DNA of 64,000 nt from Oscheius tipulae (Eukaryota; Nematoda; Chromadorea; Rhabditida; Rhabditidae). Location of the stretch: positions 3,038,001-3,102,000 of the forward strand of contig JASJZH010000001.1 in the NCBI GenBank assembly GCA_037178975.1, written 5' to 3'. Made by a program: the position numbers and the translations under genes. The notes below the pieces were generated by a model. It was given only the letters and a program-made list of their open reading frames with translations, was not told where the DNA came from and searched no databases. Of the stretch, positions 34,624-52,000 are shown piece by piece; position 1 is the stretch's first letter, and each line of letters begins with the position of its first letter.

Positions 34624-36419
34624 TCATGACGCAGCGATTTCAGGCTACCATTCAAATAGTTCCTCTCTCAAAACTTGCTAGATTCCAGACAAAAAGGACA
34701 ACTTTCCCACTCACACGACCCTGAACTGACCTTTCAGTCTCTGTCCTAGTCAGCTGTGCTCTCCGCTCCTCAGGCCTCTGTCCCTCTTCCTGTCCGCGTG
34801 AGGCTTCTTGTCTCTCTCTGTTCATTGGTCTTTTTTGCGGGGTCATGTGTTTTTGTCCGAGCTGCAGAAAACTGTAGCTTTTTGAAGACTTTCCTCCAGA
34901 TATATCACAGTTCTTGATTAGTCCATTCATGAGATTCTTGGACGGGAATGAGAAATGGGGGTGGATGCGATCTCTGTTCTGGAACATGAGAGCCTCTCAC
35001 CGTTTTTCCTGGATTCTTGTGCAGGTCTGATCAGACTGGTTATTTCTCATGAGAACTGGGTTCTCCTTACTTCTTAGCAACCGCAGTTCACCCGTCATAA
35101 CCGTTCTTTATAAAGTGATAGAATATGGTTAACTTTAGACTTCTCTTTCGGTTTCGAGATGTAGATGTTTCAAGGATAAGTTTTCAGAAGATACCAGCAA
35201 TCTTTCGTAGAATACGGTGGTATGCCTTCCCTCTTTTCAAACATTTCCCCCTCTTTTTTGACTGGAAGATGAGCTTTTGCTGCCTCGCAGACAAGACTGA
35301 AAGATGCGATTCTCCAGAATTACAGTAGTTGGCCCGTTCTTCCAATTGAGAGAGTCTTTGTATCCGTCTTCAACACTAGAAAACAGTTACCTCTGCAGTC
35401 TGTTCCTACATTCTCATATTCTAAAAGACAATCAAGAATGGGAAAGAACCTTCCTGTAGGTGGTCTCTCCTATCAAATTTCCCCCACCCACTTCCTCCCT
35501 ATATTTGGTTTCCTTCACTTCCTCTTCTCTGCTCCTCCATTCTTCTCACATCCATCATTTTTCGATTTCATCTTCTCCTTCTGGCCGTTCTCTTCTTCTT
35601 TCTCAATCTCCGCTCGCCCCACGCCTCCCCCGTTCCGACACATGTCCACAGCACACGCGAGATGTTTATGTGTTGTCACCCAGCTGACCTGCATGAGGTT
35701 CAACTGAATAAGTAGCGGGAAGATATTCCAGTCAGTACCAAGAGACTTTTTCACGCCTCAAGGGCTCTTTTGGATGGATTAGGGGAGGTGGAGAGGACAG
35801 AACTTCCGTTCCTTTCATCGCGGATCACAATAGAAGGGTGGGAGAGCCACGTGAATGAAAAGCATTCATCAGGAGGCAGGGAAAGTTTCTCTCCCCGACC
35901 AGCTGATGTTCTTCCATTGGGTGGGTCATTGAACGGCTCGTTTTAAAGATGGGAGGAGATAAATGATTATCTGATCGAGAGAACTGATCTTTGGGGAACG
36001 AATGGAAATCACTTTCCAAGATGAACATTTCATTTCTCGACTTTACAACGTTCTGCAAAGTTGTAGAACATATTAAGAACTACAACTTTGCAAAAAAGTC
36101 GCAAAACCTAAAAGTGTTTCTTGAGGCAGAAAATGATCCGGAAGCTGGAATGCGGCGCGCGCATTTTGAAGACTACAGTATGTTACCAAAATACTGTAAC
36201 CCGGTTCAATTCCTCTTAAAACAAAATATTCGAGTAATTATGCTATAATCTCTTTCCTCATGCAGATAAAGTCATATGTCCCAGGTGTAACCAGATCTCC
36301 ACGTATGTCCTTCATTATTCTAATTACCTCTCCGAGGCGAACTTTGTTTCTTTCCTCTCCTCGATAATTAATAGCTTTTCTTCCATTCTCCATGTCTAAT
36401 CAGAACCACGTATTTGTAG
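34624..36419. other. Intergenic region upstream of the C2H2 gene
   Basis: No supported gene. A pyrimidine-rich stretch near 35500-35620 makes several open frames on both strands with no codon-like signal. A hairpin repeat sits at 36035-36110. Confidence 0.4.
36035..36110. repeat. Short hairpin repeat (GCAAAGTTGTAG family)
   Basis: GTTCTGCAAAGTTGTAGAAC, a spacer, then ACTACAACTTTGCAAAAAAG. It is the clearest member of the family also seen near 2780 and 39440. Confidence 0.6.
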
Positions 36420-40836
<4,417 letters not shown>

Positions 40837-41980
40837 TACTCACACTCACCTCAAACCTGGTTGTTCCCCAAAAAAATAATCTCTGGAAAGTTCGCAGACG
40901 TGTCTTACCTCCACCCCCAACCCGGTTACAATCTCAACCAATATATATCAAAGACAAATCATTTAGAGAGAGAGTATATAAGAGAGAGTGGTTAATGAAG
41001 AGCTTAATCCTTGTTCTTGAGTCCAATGGGATTATTGACTGGACGAGCGGGATTCTTTGTGTCTTTTTCTGATGAGAGAACGGGTACCAAACGATTGATC
41101 GAGGGCAAGAAGTATTCTGTTCCCTTCAGAGCTGTCAACATATCACTTTTTTGAGCGGTTCCTTGGAAAATTTTTCGCTTGGAGAGTCTAACAGACAGGG
41201 CTTCACCCGGAAATATTCCAAGACATCGAGAAGAGAAAAAAATTGGAACAGGATAGACGGTTTTCTGTGGAGGGTAGTGCGCGACAATGGATTTGGGAAG
41301 GATAGGGGTTTAGAGTTCAAACTGTGAAAAGAAGGAAAGGGCCCCGTTCGAGGTAGATCTACAGAGAGTGCCAGTTTATTTGAAAGCGTTGCAGAACTAT
41401 TTTGGAAAGAGAATGTGACTCATTACATCTCGTTTCTCATGAGAATGGTTTAAGATTTGGCATACAAAAGTATCCATCACAGAGTTTCTGGAGAGCTGCG
41501 AAAAGTTTCGGAACCTCGAAAGTCTATTGTCTAATCAATTCACTACATGTGATGTTTATAGATAGGCTGAAAGTTTCTGAGATTGTACTGATGAGATTCC
41601 ATGTACCTTCCTCATGGAAACTTTAGTGTTTAGTACATACTTCTCCTAATGTCTGTTTGCTACGAATTCAGAGAATCTTTGCAAGCTTGAAAATTATGTC
41701 CTGGTCCCAAAAGGTCAAATCGAGATTTGAGACAGAAAGTCAGACCCTGACAGTGATCCCGAGAAAGGACTGTACCAAAGTCGAAGAATCTCTTTACCAC
41801 CATAGAATATCCAGACGAGGATGGTCTCTTCGTGACCGGTCTGTTCCCACAATTCATCAATGTGAAAAGTCTGCCCCCGGGCCTGCGTGAGTCGCGTCCG
41901 CCCGCCTTTTGTGGAAGGATCATTGCTGTCACCTGCCGTTTCCCCCTACCCACAGTTCACAGTTCACAGTCCCTCAAGCT
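40837..41980. other. Spacer between the C2H2 and groundhog genes
   Basis: No gene seen. A GA-rich simple repeat (AGAGAGAGAGTATATAAGAGA) lies near 40964-40988. Confidence 0.4.
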
Positions 41981-44900
41981 ATGAGAAATTCTATATTCGT
42001 TTTTATCCTTTTATTATGTCTCCTCGAGGCCAAGAACGACGTGAAGAAGAAGAAGAAAACGTTCCAAACCAACAAGATTCTCAAGTGTAGTAGGAAGTAT
42101 TCTTCGAGTGGGTCTATGTTTCCTATTCAACTATGGTAAATGCTAGGAAATGAATCTATTCACATCACTGGTGAACTCTGCTGCGATCCGACACTTGAAA
42201 TGATTTTGCGGAAGATCAAAGAGAAGAAGACAGAGACGCTGGGAGATACTGCCAAGGTAGGCTAGAAGAGGATGGAATTTCAACCTTTTCAGAGCTGCGC
42301 ATGACAGTTATTGTTAGGGCCCAACGAGAAAGAATTATTTGAATATCTTCACTGTACTGAACTACAAAACTATGGTCTGAACTAGACAATCAAAACAGAC
42401 CTTATCCCACCAACTTTCAGTACTTTATGTGCCCCTACGCTTCCCGTATTTTACAAAGGATGCTGTCCACTGTTGTCTAACGTCTGATCAGAAGTCTCAT
42501 GGCTGATTGGGCTTTTGTTCTTCTTTTCGAGACCGGAGATATCTGCCGCGGATAAGCCGTCGAAATTTGTAGTTTCCCGCGGGAGCCTAAACTGATATTC
42601 ATTTAACTGATGGGTGGAATCTCTTGAACCTTCGAACAAAAATGCGCTTTCAGTACTGTAGTTCGATTGAATGCACTACTTTCTACCCCTTTACTCGAGA
42701 AAAACACTGTTGACCCTTGAGTATCATTCAATATTGAATGAGACATTCCTGACAGCCTGATCAATCGGGAGAAAAAGTAACATGCGGCTATTAATCCGAA
42801 TCATGGTCAGGATGAGATGGTGAACAAGTCTCGAGACGCCGTAACGGGATTCCCCGATTGGCTGCCGACAAATTGCGCAAAACAGCGCGCGATCGTTTGG
42901 GCCAATCGAAAGGGCATTCTCGCTTTTTTCAGAAATGGCAACGTCGAATCCACAGCTACTACAATCACTCCTTCGAGGTCATACTCAGTAGTGAAGATTT
43001 TGCAACATCCAGCTACTACCATGGACAGAGAATCTGCAAGATCAAAAACAACAACTTGAACATTTTGGCCTATCAGACTCCGAGCCGGGTGAGTGAACTG
43101 TTTCTCGAGGTTTTGCGAAAATACAAAACTGTTTAACCCACGGGGGAATCGAACTTGATGCTTTTAGTTCCGTAGTCGGAGTGCTATAACCGACTAAGCC
43201 ACGCAGACAAAGGCCGCATCAAACTTCCTTGAGATACTTGAGCTTATGTAAACGGCGGAATCAGACGACCAATAAACAAACGTGTCTGTCGCTGTATTTC
43301 AAGCCGACACCAATGTTTCACAATAAAAGTTCAGATGAAGTACGACATCAACGACTCGTATATTGATAAGTGGATCTCGACCATCGACGCGCAGGAAGAT
43401 CTCGGTTCGACTCTGGAAATTGAGCGAGACGAATGGTCCGACATTCGTGAGGATCCTCTGGCTGATTTACTGGGTGGAACTCATTGCAAGCGACTGAGGA
43501 GAGACGGGAACAAGTGCTGCAGTCGTCAGATCTACGAGCTTATCAGGGATACCCTGGACGAGGTCAACACCAGTCCAGTCTTCAACACGAGTTGTGAAAC
43601 TGTGGGAGTTGTTGCTAACGTGAGATTTTGTGTGTTTCGCTTTCAAGAGATGAGGATTCAGATTGTGAAGAAGAGAGTACAGGCTCGATTCGCTCGAGCA
43701 TTTGAGATCATCGTCTCCAAGAACGACTTTGCTCTGGCATCCTGGAGTGTAGGAGACTTTACATGCAAAATCGTCAAGTATGGAGTCTACGTGCTGGCAT
43801 ACGAGGCTCCTCATCAGGACGGGGTTGGTTTCTAATTTTTTACTCGTTACGAGATAGTTTTGTCCCTTGTCGCCTCCAATACCCAGTGCAGAAGATAGGC
43901 AAACAATAGCACTACAATTGCCCTAAACTGTACCCGCTTCCCGAACAGTTTGTAACAACACAAAGAGCTCTTGGCAACCCCAGAAAATAGACTAACCTAC
44001 ATCTATCCTTTCGTTGTAGCCAGAACTGTTGCGTGAGATCCTCTCCAAAGACGGACGAACTGTAGCTGAGGCTGTAGAAAGTAGTCGGATCGACTCATCT
44101 TGGCTTCAAACTCATAAGTCTGCTCTTGGAAAACACTCCATACGGTCAATCAGTCAGTCAGACAGTATTTTGTCCAATTGTTGTGGTAGACCTCGAAAAA
44201 TAGGCAGAATAGACGAGTAGATCCACCCTTCGTAGAAAGTAGTCTGAGCATCCTGATCTTGCCTTCGAGGTCCTTTAACAACTCATGGAAGACAGTCAGT
44301 TCTTTTTGTAGCTTATAACTGTTGCGGTAGGACATCAAGAGCTTGGTGGACCGTAGCCGAGTAGTAGATCCTTTGTCTTGAGACAACGGTCGGACGACTT
44401 CTCGAGCCCTGACAAGTCAAGGATAATGCCTAACCTGTCACAGTTAGTCTTCCCCGTCATCCCTAGAAGAAGGGTCGCTCCCACTCTGTGTTCCGCCAGT
44501 AGCTTCCACTTCCCACCTCTACCGGGAGATGATTAACGTTTGCTCAACGACAACCGTCCACGTACCGAAGTCGTTGCCGCCTGTTTTTAATATTCACCAA
44601 CGTATTAAACTTTCAGTACCATGCCTACAACAAAGAAGAAGAGGCCGAATACTCCTGTCTCTCCGACCCGGATCCTCTCGGCACTCCGAACTTCAGTCTA
44701 CCAGGACAGATTGATCTCAACACTGGAGTACAGCTCGAAACCGACGGCTACCGAATCGGATATCCTAAAGACTCTCACTGCGACGAGGACAGACGAGATG
44801 GTAAGTGTTGTACCACAATGATATCAAAGTTTTTAGGGGACAAATGCTGTCACATGGAACTATTCCAGTCAATGCATGGATCCGTCATGGATATGAAGGC

Positions 44901-47088
44901 TGACGACAGTTTCAATGTCATCGATCGTCGTTTTGTTGCCTCTGTAAGTCCGAGTATAACTACCGAACCCGAGATTTCAGAACATTCGAAAAGCTGCGGA
45001 GGAGGCAATCAACGAACCGCTGGAAATGATAATTTCGAACCAAGATTTTATCGTTGCCTCAAATCATCGAGGAGATTGTCAGTGCAAGTTCAAAGCCGAC
45101 CAATATCACATTATGGCCTGGAGAACACCGGGAAACTACTCGATTGGAGTCGATATGTTTGCAGACAATGGACACACGAACTTTGTCGGCTGCAAGGGAA
45201 ATGCCTCGCATGCTCTTGAAGGTAAGGGTTCTTTGGAACAAGGGATAAAGAAAGATTCTAGGAGCCACTTGTTGCAACAGCACACTACGATTTGCTATCG
45301 GAAAGACACTACACGAATCGTCGAGGCTCGATTTCTCGTCGATGGACACGAATGAAGTCTCCCGAGTGAGTCCCAAGAAGTTTACTCGTTTTGGAACAAC
45401 CTTATTAAAAAGACATGCTTGACTTTTGGGGCTTTGTAATGGGCGGAAACGTTTGAAATTATAAGATCATACTTGCCCACCCGCACTGTCTTAGCAGATC
45501 GCCGTACCATCTCGGTAGCCAGATGCGCCCCCGTACTCTCTCGGTAGTCCACTAGACTTCACGTCCTTTTGCAAGCAGATAAAATACAAATCCGGCAATA
45601 AACTTGATCCATTTTTCAGACCCTGGCCCGTTCAGCCCAAAAACAGTTCCAAGCACGTGTCGAGACGATAGTCTCACGTGGTAACTTTATCTGGAACTCT
45701 CCAGGTGCCCGAATGACTGACGTCACTTGCAAGCTCGATCTCTTCCAATTCCATGCTCTCATTTTCCAAACGGATCTTGTCAGTTTTCTTGTTCTGTCCC
45801 TGTGAGAATAGTCAGTTCAGATGCCAGAAGACGACGAGTTCTTGACTGGAGATGTGGAGCCAAGTGAGAGAATACCGCCTCCAGTTCCGGTAGTCCCTGT
45901 CCCGCCAATGGCTCCTATGGCCCCGATGGCTAACAGTAATTCGAACAACAACAATAACAACAACAACAACAATAACAACAACAATCAGCAGCAACAGCAA
46001 CAACAGGTAGGATCTCTCCTGGCTTTTCAATTAACTTCCTTAGCAACAGCAACAACAACAACAACAGCAACAACAAGTCCAGCAGCAGCAGCAAGCCCAG
46101 CCACAGCAACAAGTTGTTCAACAAGCACAGCAGGCTCCGCCGATGCCTCCGATGCCTCCGATGCCACCTCCCAACCCTCTCCAGGCTCTCCTTATGCGCT
46201 GCTTCCCACACGATGCTTGGGTCACGACACCAGAAGGAAGGAAAAACATGTCGGAGTTGAAACTAGGAGATCGCGTCCTGTCTTCGAACTCTCATCATGT
46301 AGGTCTCTTTAACCGAGTTTCTATTAGGGGTCGTTGTTAGAAATACTGCCTGATCGACAGTGTTCTAACCTGTCCAGTCCTTGGACTCCTTTGATTCCGT
46401 TTTTGTCTGCCTTAGAGAACTGAATCTGCACTTCAAATCTATATCATAATCTTTCTCCTTTAGGCCTTCTTTACTCCCGTGACCATGTGGCTTCATCGGG
46501 TTCCCGATACACGAGGAGAGTATCTCGAAATGATCACAGATGCTGGAACAATCTTCCATATATCGAACAAACATCTAATGTACCGAAATCTGGGTAGGCC
46601 AAATTGCTTTCCATCGAAAGAATCTCGTAGGGTCATGTAACGTCTCCGTCGTCAGTTTGCCCGAGTCCAGAGAGGTTTTCGCTTTGGATGTTCGGCCCGG
46701 AGATTGTCTGTACGTCTTCAGAGAGGTTTGAAAGAAGGCTTTAAACAGAAAAGATCAATTTCAGAACAAGTGGAAGCTAGAGTCGACTGTGAAGGTGACT
46801 CGGCTCCGAAAGAGGGGTCTTTATGCTCCCTTGACCAAAAATGGACGGATCGTGGTGAACGGAGTATTGTCCTCGTGCTACAGTGATTTCAACGAGCACG
46901 CCATTCTGGCGGGTTACTTTCACGTAAGTAGTTCCTTTACACCTGAATTGAAATCTTTTCAGTTCGTATCTCGAGTAGAAGAGCTATTTTATTCAGTAGC
47001 GAGTTGGTTGAGGAGTCAAGAGACCGGTCTACCGTACTTTGTCACATTGTATTGTGACTTTTTACGTTTGATTACGCATTCTGTTTAA
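41981..47088 (+). CDS. Groundhog-type hedgehog-related protein: four ground-like domains, N/Q tract, Hint; 855 aa
   Basis: Sixteen exons, all in phase: 41981-42089, 42147-42256, 42933-43088, 43335-43619, 43662-43823, 44617-44800, 44837-44943, 44981-45221, 45262-45365, 45620-45778, 45821-46006, 46044-46298, 46464-46593, 46631-46725, 46765-46923, 46963-47088. Signal peptide MRNSIFVFILLLCLLEA. Ground-like units start with paired Cys near residues 48, 186, 338 and 455, and end in CK(I/F/L)-type strands (FEVILSSEDF, FEIIVSKNDF, LEMIISNQDF, VETIVSRGNF). A linker of Asn then Gln repeats (about 565-625) and MPP repeats precede the Hint domain. Hint begins at Cys654 (CFPHDAWVTT), then LKLGDRVLSS, NKHLMY, VRPGDCLYVF and GLYAPLTKNGRIVVNGVLSSCY. 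Known for the family: secretion and autocleavage at this Cys. The exon near 44617 could be preceded by a further unproven exon near 44017. Confidence 0.88.
43136..43208 (-). pseudogene. tRNA-like relic in an intron of the groundhog gene
   Basis: The - strand reads GTCTGCGTGGCTTAGTCGGT and ends AAGTTCGATTCCCCCGTGGG, with B-box-like sequence, but the anticodon and acceptor stems do not pair properly. Probably a decayed tRNA or a tRNA-derived element. Confidence 0.35.
45946..46125 (+). repeat. CAA/AAC and CAG simple repeat in the coding region
   Basis: Codons AAC/AAT then CAA/CAG encode the N/Q tract of the groundhog protein. A 37-nt intron (46007-46043) interrupts it. A simple repeat inside exons makes length variation likely. 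Confidence 0.8.
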
Positions 47089-47803
47089 CCTTTTGAGCTT
47101 AATAAACGGGTTCTTTACTTGAGGCCTCGGTCTATTCATAAACATCAGGGCGCCGGGTCCTTCTTAGACAGCTGGTACTTGACAAATGACTTGCGGGACA
47201 GATATCGTTTGTCGGTTGTATTGAACAGTCCGGCCATCATGAATGATTATTTATATGTTGTTGATACTGCATTTCCTTTTTGCTTGTTTTCTTTCTTTTT
47301 AACACAACTCGAACTCTATAATTTCTCTTTTTCAGATCATGAGCCAATAGTAAAGAAATATGAAAGGGGCAGCGGCGCAAGGACAGTGTCCTGCTATCTG
47401 GAAGCTGCCTTTAGGCATTTGGTTCAACACTTCCTGCTTCAATTTTTTCCAGAGACTCGTACGAGTGAATGCACTGGGAAAACGTTCTTGGAAGCCATTA
47501 GCTACAACAAAACGGAGTATTTGCTTCAAGGAATCGGACCCTTCATTCATTCCAAACAGACTCCCTTCTGTTGGCCAAAGACGAAGCATAGTAGACGTTT
47601 CAAAACAAGCCCTTGCGTTTTTAAAGCTCTCGTTTAAAACTATGGAAACTATTCTAGTCAATAAAGGAGTGTCACTTGTTCTACGAAATGTATTCACAGA
47701 GCTTAGGTAGGATTATCCCTTCGGACTCAATTAATTTTCTGCTATAATGCATTTGTTTTTCCGTAAGACCTCACAGCTATTGTATAACACGCTAAGGTAT
47801 AAT
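47089..47803. other. Spacer between the groundhog gene and homeobox copy 2
   Basis: AATAAA at 47100 serves the groundhog gene as a probable polyadenylation signal. An ATG-started 116-codon frame at 47360-47710 follows a strong acceptor (TCTTTTTCAG at 47336) but shows no recognisable domain; I do not call it. Confidence 0.4.
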
Positions 47804-48907
47804 GACAGTGACATAGGCTGACCTTAGGATTATAATAGTCTCTACTATCTTTCGAACTCCACTGTTAGAACAGAGTTCATATTGCAACTCAATTAACTTT
47901 GACTTGTCGAGTTCTGTTAGGTTTCAGCAGAACTGGACTCCAGTAAGTGCTCGTCTGTTACTCCTATGGAACAGTTCAAGGGCCAGACTCTCTTCAGTAG
48001 GTTTTCTTTTCTTCCCATCCAACAGAATCAATTTAGCACCGATGGCTCTCCGAATTACTGCCTTCCTGGCCCCTCGGCTACAGAAATTTTAACGTACGGC
48101 TTCAGCAACTACAACATGTCTCGTGTGTCCATGCCGCTGCCACCTCCCGGCTACAATCCGGCAGTTTTGAATCGCAAGTATCGTCGTGACAGGGTTATCT
48201 TCACCAAGAAGCAGCTCGAGACTCTGGAGACCCTCTTCTGGCAGACCCAGTATCCGGATTGTGAGTCACGCCAACGCATCGCCCAGCAGACTCAACTCGA
48301 CATCTTTCGGGTTCAGGTTAGTCAAGTTCTCTATTTTCTGTCCTGTGTCTTGTCGTGTTAGCGAAGATTCGGGTCTATTGAGGACCGAAAGAACTTGTGT
48401 TCAGTGTCTCTGCGTATCGGTCTGTCTTCCATCAGTCTCTCAATGTCTGCCCTCCTTATCCAGTCCTGTGTCATTGTCAGACTGTTCGGTGACTGTCTCC
48501 AATCCAGAGAATATTTGCCTTCTTTGGACCACTGTCTATCTGCACTCCAGTAACTTACTCCTATCTTGGTATTCTACAGTACAAGCTGCCTCCACCTGTT
48601 ATCCAATACCTCATTCCAGACGTGGTTCAAGAATCGTCGGGCCAGAATGCGTCAGCAGGCAAAACAAGACAAGCACATGATCGAATGGAAGAGACAGGTG
48701 CTGGCTGATCGGGACAGTCTCCAGTCTTCCTCCTCCTCCTCCTTTTGTGAATCTTGTGTCATCGAGAGCAAACCAGCTGCCTCTGTAGAAACTGCCCAGT
48801 CATCCGGTTCCAGCGTCGAACGTGTCAGATCTAAGTACAAGTACACCGATAATTCCACTCCGACCTTCGAGTCGAACTGCCCGGTCAAGACCTACTACGA
48901 GAGTGAT
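47804..48907 (+). repeat. Inverted segmental duplication, arm 2
   Basis: Matches 22985-24060 in inverted orientation, from GACAGTGACATAGGCTGACC through the homeobox gene to TACTACGAGAGTGATCCCAA. The introns are similar but differ in length (303 versus 238 nt). Confidence 0.85.
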
Positions 48908-48937
48908 CCCAATACTTCTCTGGGCTATAATATATAA
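47966..48937 (+). CDS. K50 paired-like homeobox protein, copy 2
   Basis: Exons 47966-48316 and 48620-48937. The start MEQFKGQTLFSRF is in frame with the homeodomain, giving an N-terminus about 50 residues longer than the secure part of copy 1. The homeodomain reads RKYRRDRVIFTKKQLETLE and, after the intron, TWFKNRRARMRQQ, with Lys50. It differs from copy 1 by changes such as FTQTQF to FWQTQY. The C-terminus shares TYYxSDPN and then diverges to a short end (TSLGYNI), where copy 1 has a longer acidic end. Role: DNA-binding factor. It looks intact and so is probably functional. Confidence 0.87.
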
Positions 48938-49015
48938 ATTATGACTAGTATTTACTCAAAATGAAACAAAATGAGATCAATATACAGATAATTTGATGAA
49001 TGTTACACGTAAGAA

Positions 49016-52000
49016 TCACTCGGGAATTGTTGAGAGCAGCCAACTGGCTAATTCTTGGGAGACTGGCAGGGAGCGCTGATCGGCCACGGCTGCCACGGCT
49101 CTGGCATTGGCTAGAAGCTCTGTTGGGTCGAGAGACGGCGAATACTTGCCACTGCAGTCACAATACTTCGACAAGACGTCTCGCCGTATCTGATTTTTTT
49201 GACTAAAACTAAAGACAACAAGTTAACTTACCGATTTGCACTTGGTGCAGGTGTGGTCCTGCATCAGATAACAGCCGATCATCGCGTTTAGCTTCTCGAC
49301 TACGGCCGTATCCAGCACATAACGGTCGAGACTCTTGCGACAGCTCGTACAGGACTGACAGTGCGGGTCGCCGAGGTCGAATTCTGAGGCGACGCCGCAA
49401 AATGAGCAGAAAATGTTCGAGACGAAGACTGTTGCCGCCTCGTCTGGAGCCTCTCGTCGATCCAGAATTCTCGACATGTTCTCCTGTAGAGCGTCTGTGG
49501 CCATCTCGCAATCGCGGTCACAGCTCAGCACCGTGTGGATCTGAATTTTTGCTTCATTCACGAAAAACAATAGGGATACCTTTTTGGCCAGAAGAGCTGC
49601 GGCTTCTCTCGTGCTGCCAGTTCGGAGCAGCCGGTCCAGGAAGCTATAAATGCGCTGATTGATCTGATTTGTGATAAAGTCCGAGCGGAAGAGTGCACTC
49701 GATTCTTCATCAAATTGCTGTAATTTGATTTCTTTTATCGAATAAGAGTAGGCATACATTATTCTTCATCTCCTCGTTGAACAAAAAGACGTATCCTTTG
49801 ACAATTTTGTGGAATTCCTCCTGAATGCCGGCCGTGGTCGGCAGTTCGTCCGCCAGTCGCCAACGACTCTAAAATATGACTTTTAACATTTGTAAGAAAC
49901 AAAGGTACCCTTGGAACACTTTTTCTTGTCGCAATCTGCTGCTCGTCTCCTAGATCGTCTAACACGGTTTCTGTCGTCTCAACGTCGAGAATACCTAGAA
50001 GAAATCGCTTTTACCAATAGAAAGAAAGCAAAAAGTACCGGAAAAGTTCTGCTGCGAGTACCAGAAAAGACAGCTGTAGACATTCCTTTGTCGGATCGAG
50101 AGAGCCGAGAATAGGGGGCTGTTTGAGAGGGAAAGAATGAGCATTTCGGTGAAACTACGGGCTGCTTCGGGTGTGGTCCTACCCGTATTCAGGACTATTT
50201 CGATCGACGAGGCGTAGATGATCTTTCCGCCAAGACGCTCGATTTCGGCGCAGAGGAGCAGCACGAGCTTCTTTTCCAGCACGGCCACATTCCGAGTTAT
50301 GGCGGGATCAAAGAGGAGCGAAGCGGGTGAATGGAGCCATCTGCTCAATGCCAATACAGTCTTTTCTGCATACGTATTTTTCTGGGTCGAGATCTGCCGT
50401 CCGACCTCGGCCAGGGTAGTTCGAAGGATTTTCAGGACAGCATCAACCGAGGCTCCTTCATCGTAGGCGGAGATTGTTTTTCTAAATATGTAATACAATG
50501 GTCTAAGCATCAGAATCACCTCATTCCAAGCATGCTGTCCACGGGAAGAGCTACGGTCGAGTCGAAAGTGACCGTGTCATCGGCTCCCTCAGCTTCCAGT
50601 AGGCGGCTTCGTTGAACAAGAGCCGTGACGGCCACTGCTGCAATATCCAGGCTGACACAGGCCTGGCCATGAAATCCGGGGCGATTGAGTAAGACGGTAT
50701 GGTCTTTGGTCAAGGGCTTCCAGTCAACCGAAAGACGCAAATCGTCGAGTTCTTTTCCGCCAAGATCCGGACGACTCAATGGACTGGCCCAGAGCACGTG
50801 TCCATTCTGGAGCAGATTCCGCGCGTAAAGCAGATCGAGTCCGAGCGAGGTCGGGTCCTTGGGAATGTTCCCAATCGGAATCTTCAGCAGACGAGCCCAT
50901 TTGGCGTGTTCCTCCAGGTAGGGGAACGAATTGAAAAAGTGCTTGATGGCTCTTCTGCCGACTAGACTCTGCCATTCGAGCTGGTTCAGCAGCTGTGACG
51001 GTTCAGGCTTATGGAGACGGACATGTGGAAAGAGGGTCAAATTCGGCACCGAGGCTACCTAAATAGTCATTTTCTATGTGGATACCGTTAAAAACGAACC
51101 ATGTCAGCTGGCTCCTCGTTTGTGATCATAACCAGAAGCGTTGGTCGGGCCGTGGCTTCTCGGAATTCTCTCAACGCCCTGGCCACCTCCTTCTCACAGT
51201 CCTTGTTCGAGCCGAACTGCTTCACCATCCATTCCATCTCCTCCCGGATAGCTGACTTGAATGAGGGAAGGTCTTCTCTAAAATATCCTTTTAAACCTCC
51301 AAAAAAAGTGAAGGACTAACATTTCCTCGTTGTAGACAGTCTTGTACAGCTTGCCCATATTGGGCATGTTTTCCAGGGTGCCTCGATTGACGACAAAATA
51401 GAAGCCCTTCTTCGTAGCCGGATCCATCAGGCACCAGATTCGGCGTGGGTTTGACGAATCGGCCTGAAATTGATGGTTTTATTGCAGAAGGAAGCATCTG
51501 AACTGAGGTATGCGTGGGAAAATGAGTACAACTTCTGCAGGATGGCAGTCTGTAAGTGGCTTGACTACAAATCCAAACAACCCAGGTTCGATCCCACTTA
51601 CTACCAAGGTTCTTTTTGAAACACTTGGGAGCGCGCGTTGTGTTCTTTTGGTCTAATTTGAAAATTTTAGTTATGCAAACAGCTACAGTTGGTGCCATTA
51701 TAGTAGCCACAAGTACTGTAACTTAGTAGTAATTTGTTACTCCTGAATTCGCAGTTAATTCTGTTGCAAAAATTACAAAGCAAACTAGCAATTACAAGAC
51801 TACAGTAATTACTTTGCTTCTGGAACATGTTATAATTGAATTCACTAATAATAAGCCATTATGCTGTCAAGAACCAACCTGAGTGTATTTGTAGAGGAAG
51901 ATGTTCCTCGTCGAGCCGTCTCCAAGATACTTCTGATGTCCGTCGACCTGTTTTAGATTATCCAAGAGGTATGTTCCTCCGGAAGGCGGCACTATCGGCC

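Noticed and set aside
35438-35754. Overlapping open frames on both strands in a pyrimidine-rich tract
   Set aside because: Low-complexity sequence keeps frames open by chance. No good start or splice sites.
42817-43059. 80-codon frame before the second exon of ground-like domain 1
   Set aside because: The groundhog model needs only 42933-43088 as exon. Longer versions do not join in phase with the preceding exon.
44029-44220. PELLREILSKDG frame as an extra groundhog exon
   Set aside because: It resembles a domain start but lacks the Cys pair and a clear donor. Similar non-coding text recurs near 44310. Skipping it keeps the phase, so it is left out.
45930-46211. Leu-rich - strand open frame at the CAA/CAG repeat
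   Set aside because: It is the complement of the N/Q coding tract of the groundhog gene.
47119-47710. 172- and 116-codon frames between the groundhog and homeobox genes
   Set aside because: No recognisable domain, composition unlike the neighbours, no clear partner exon.
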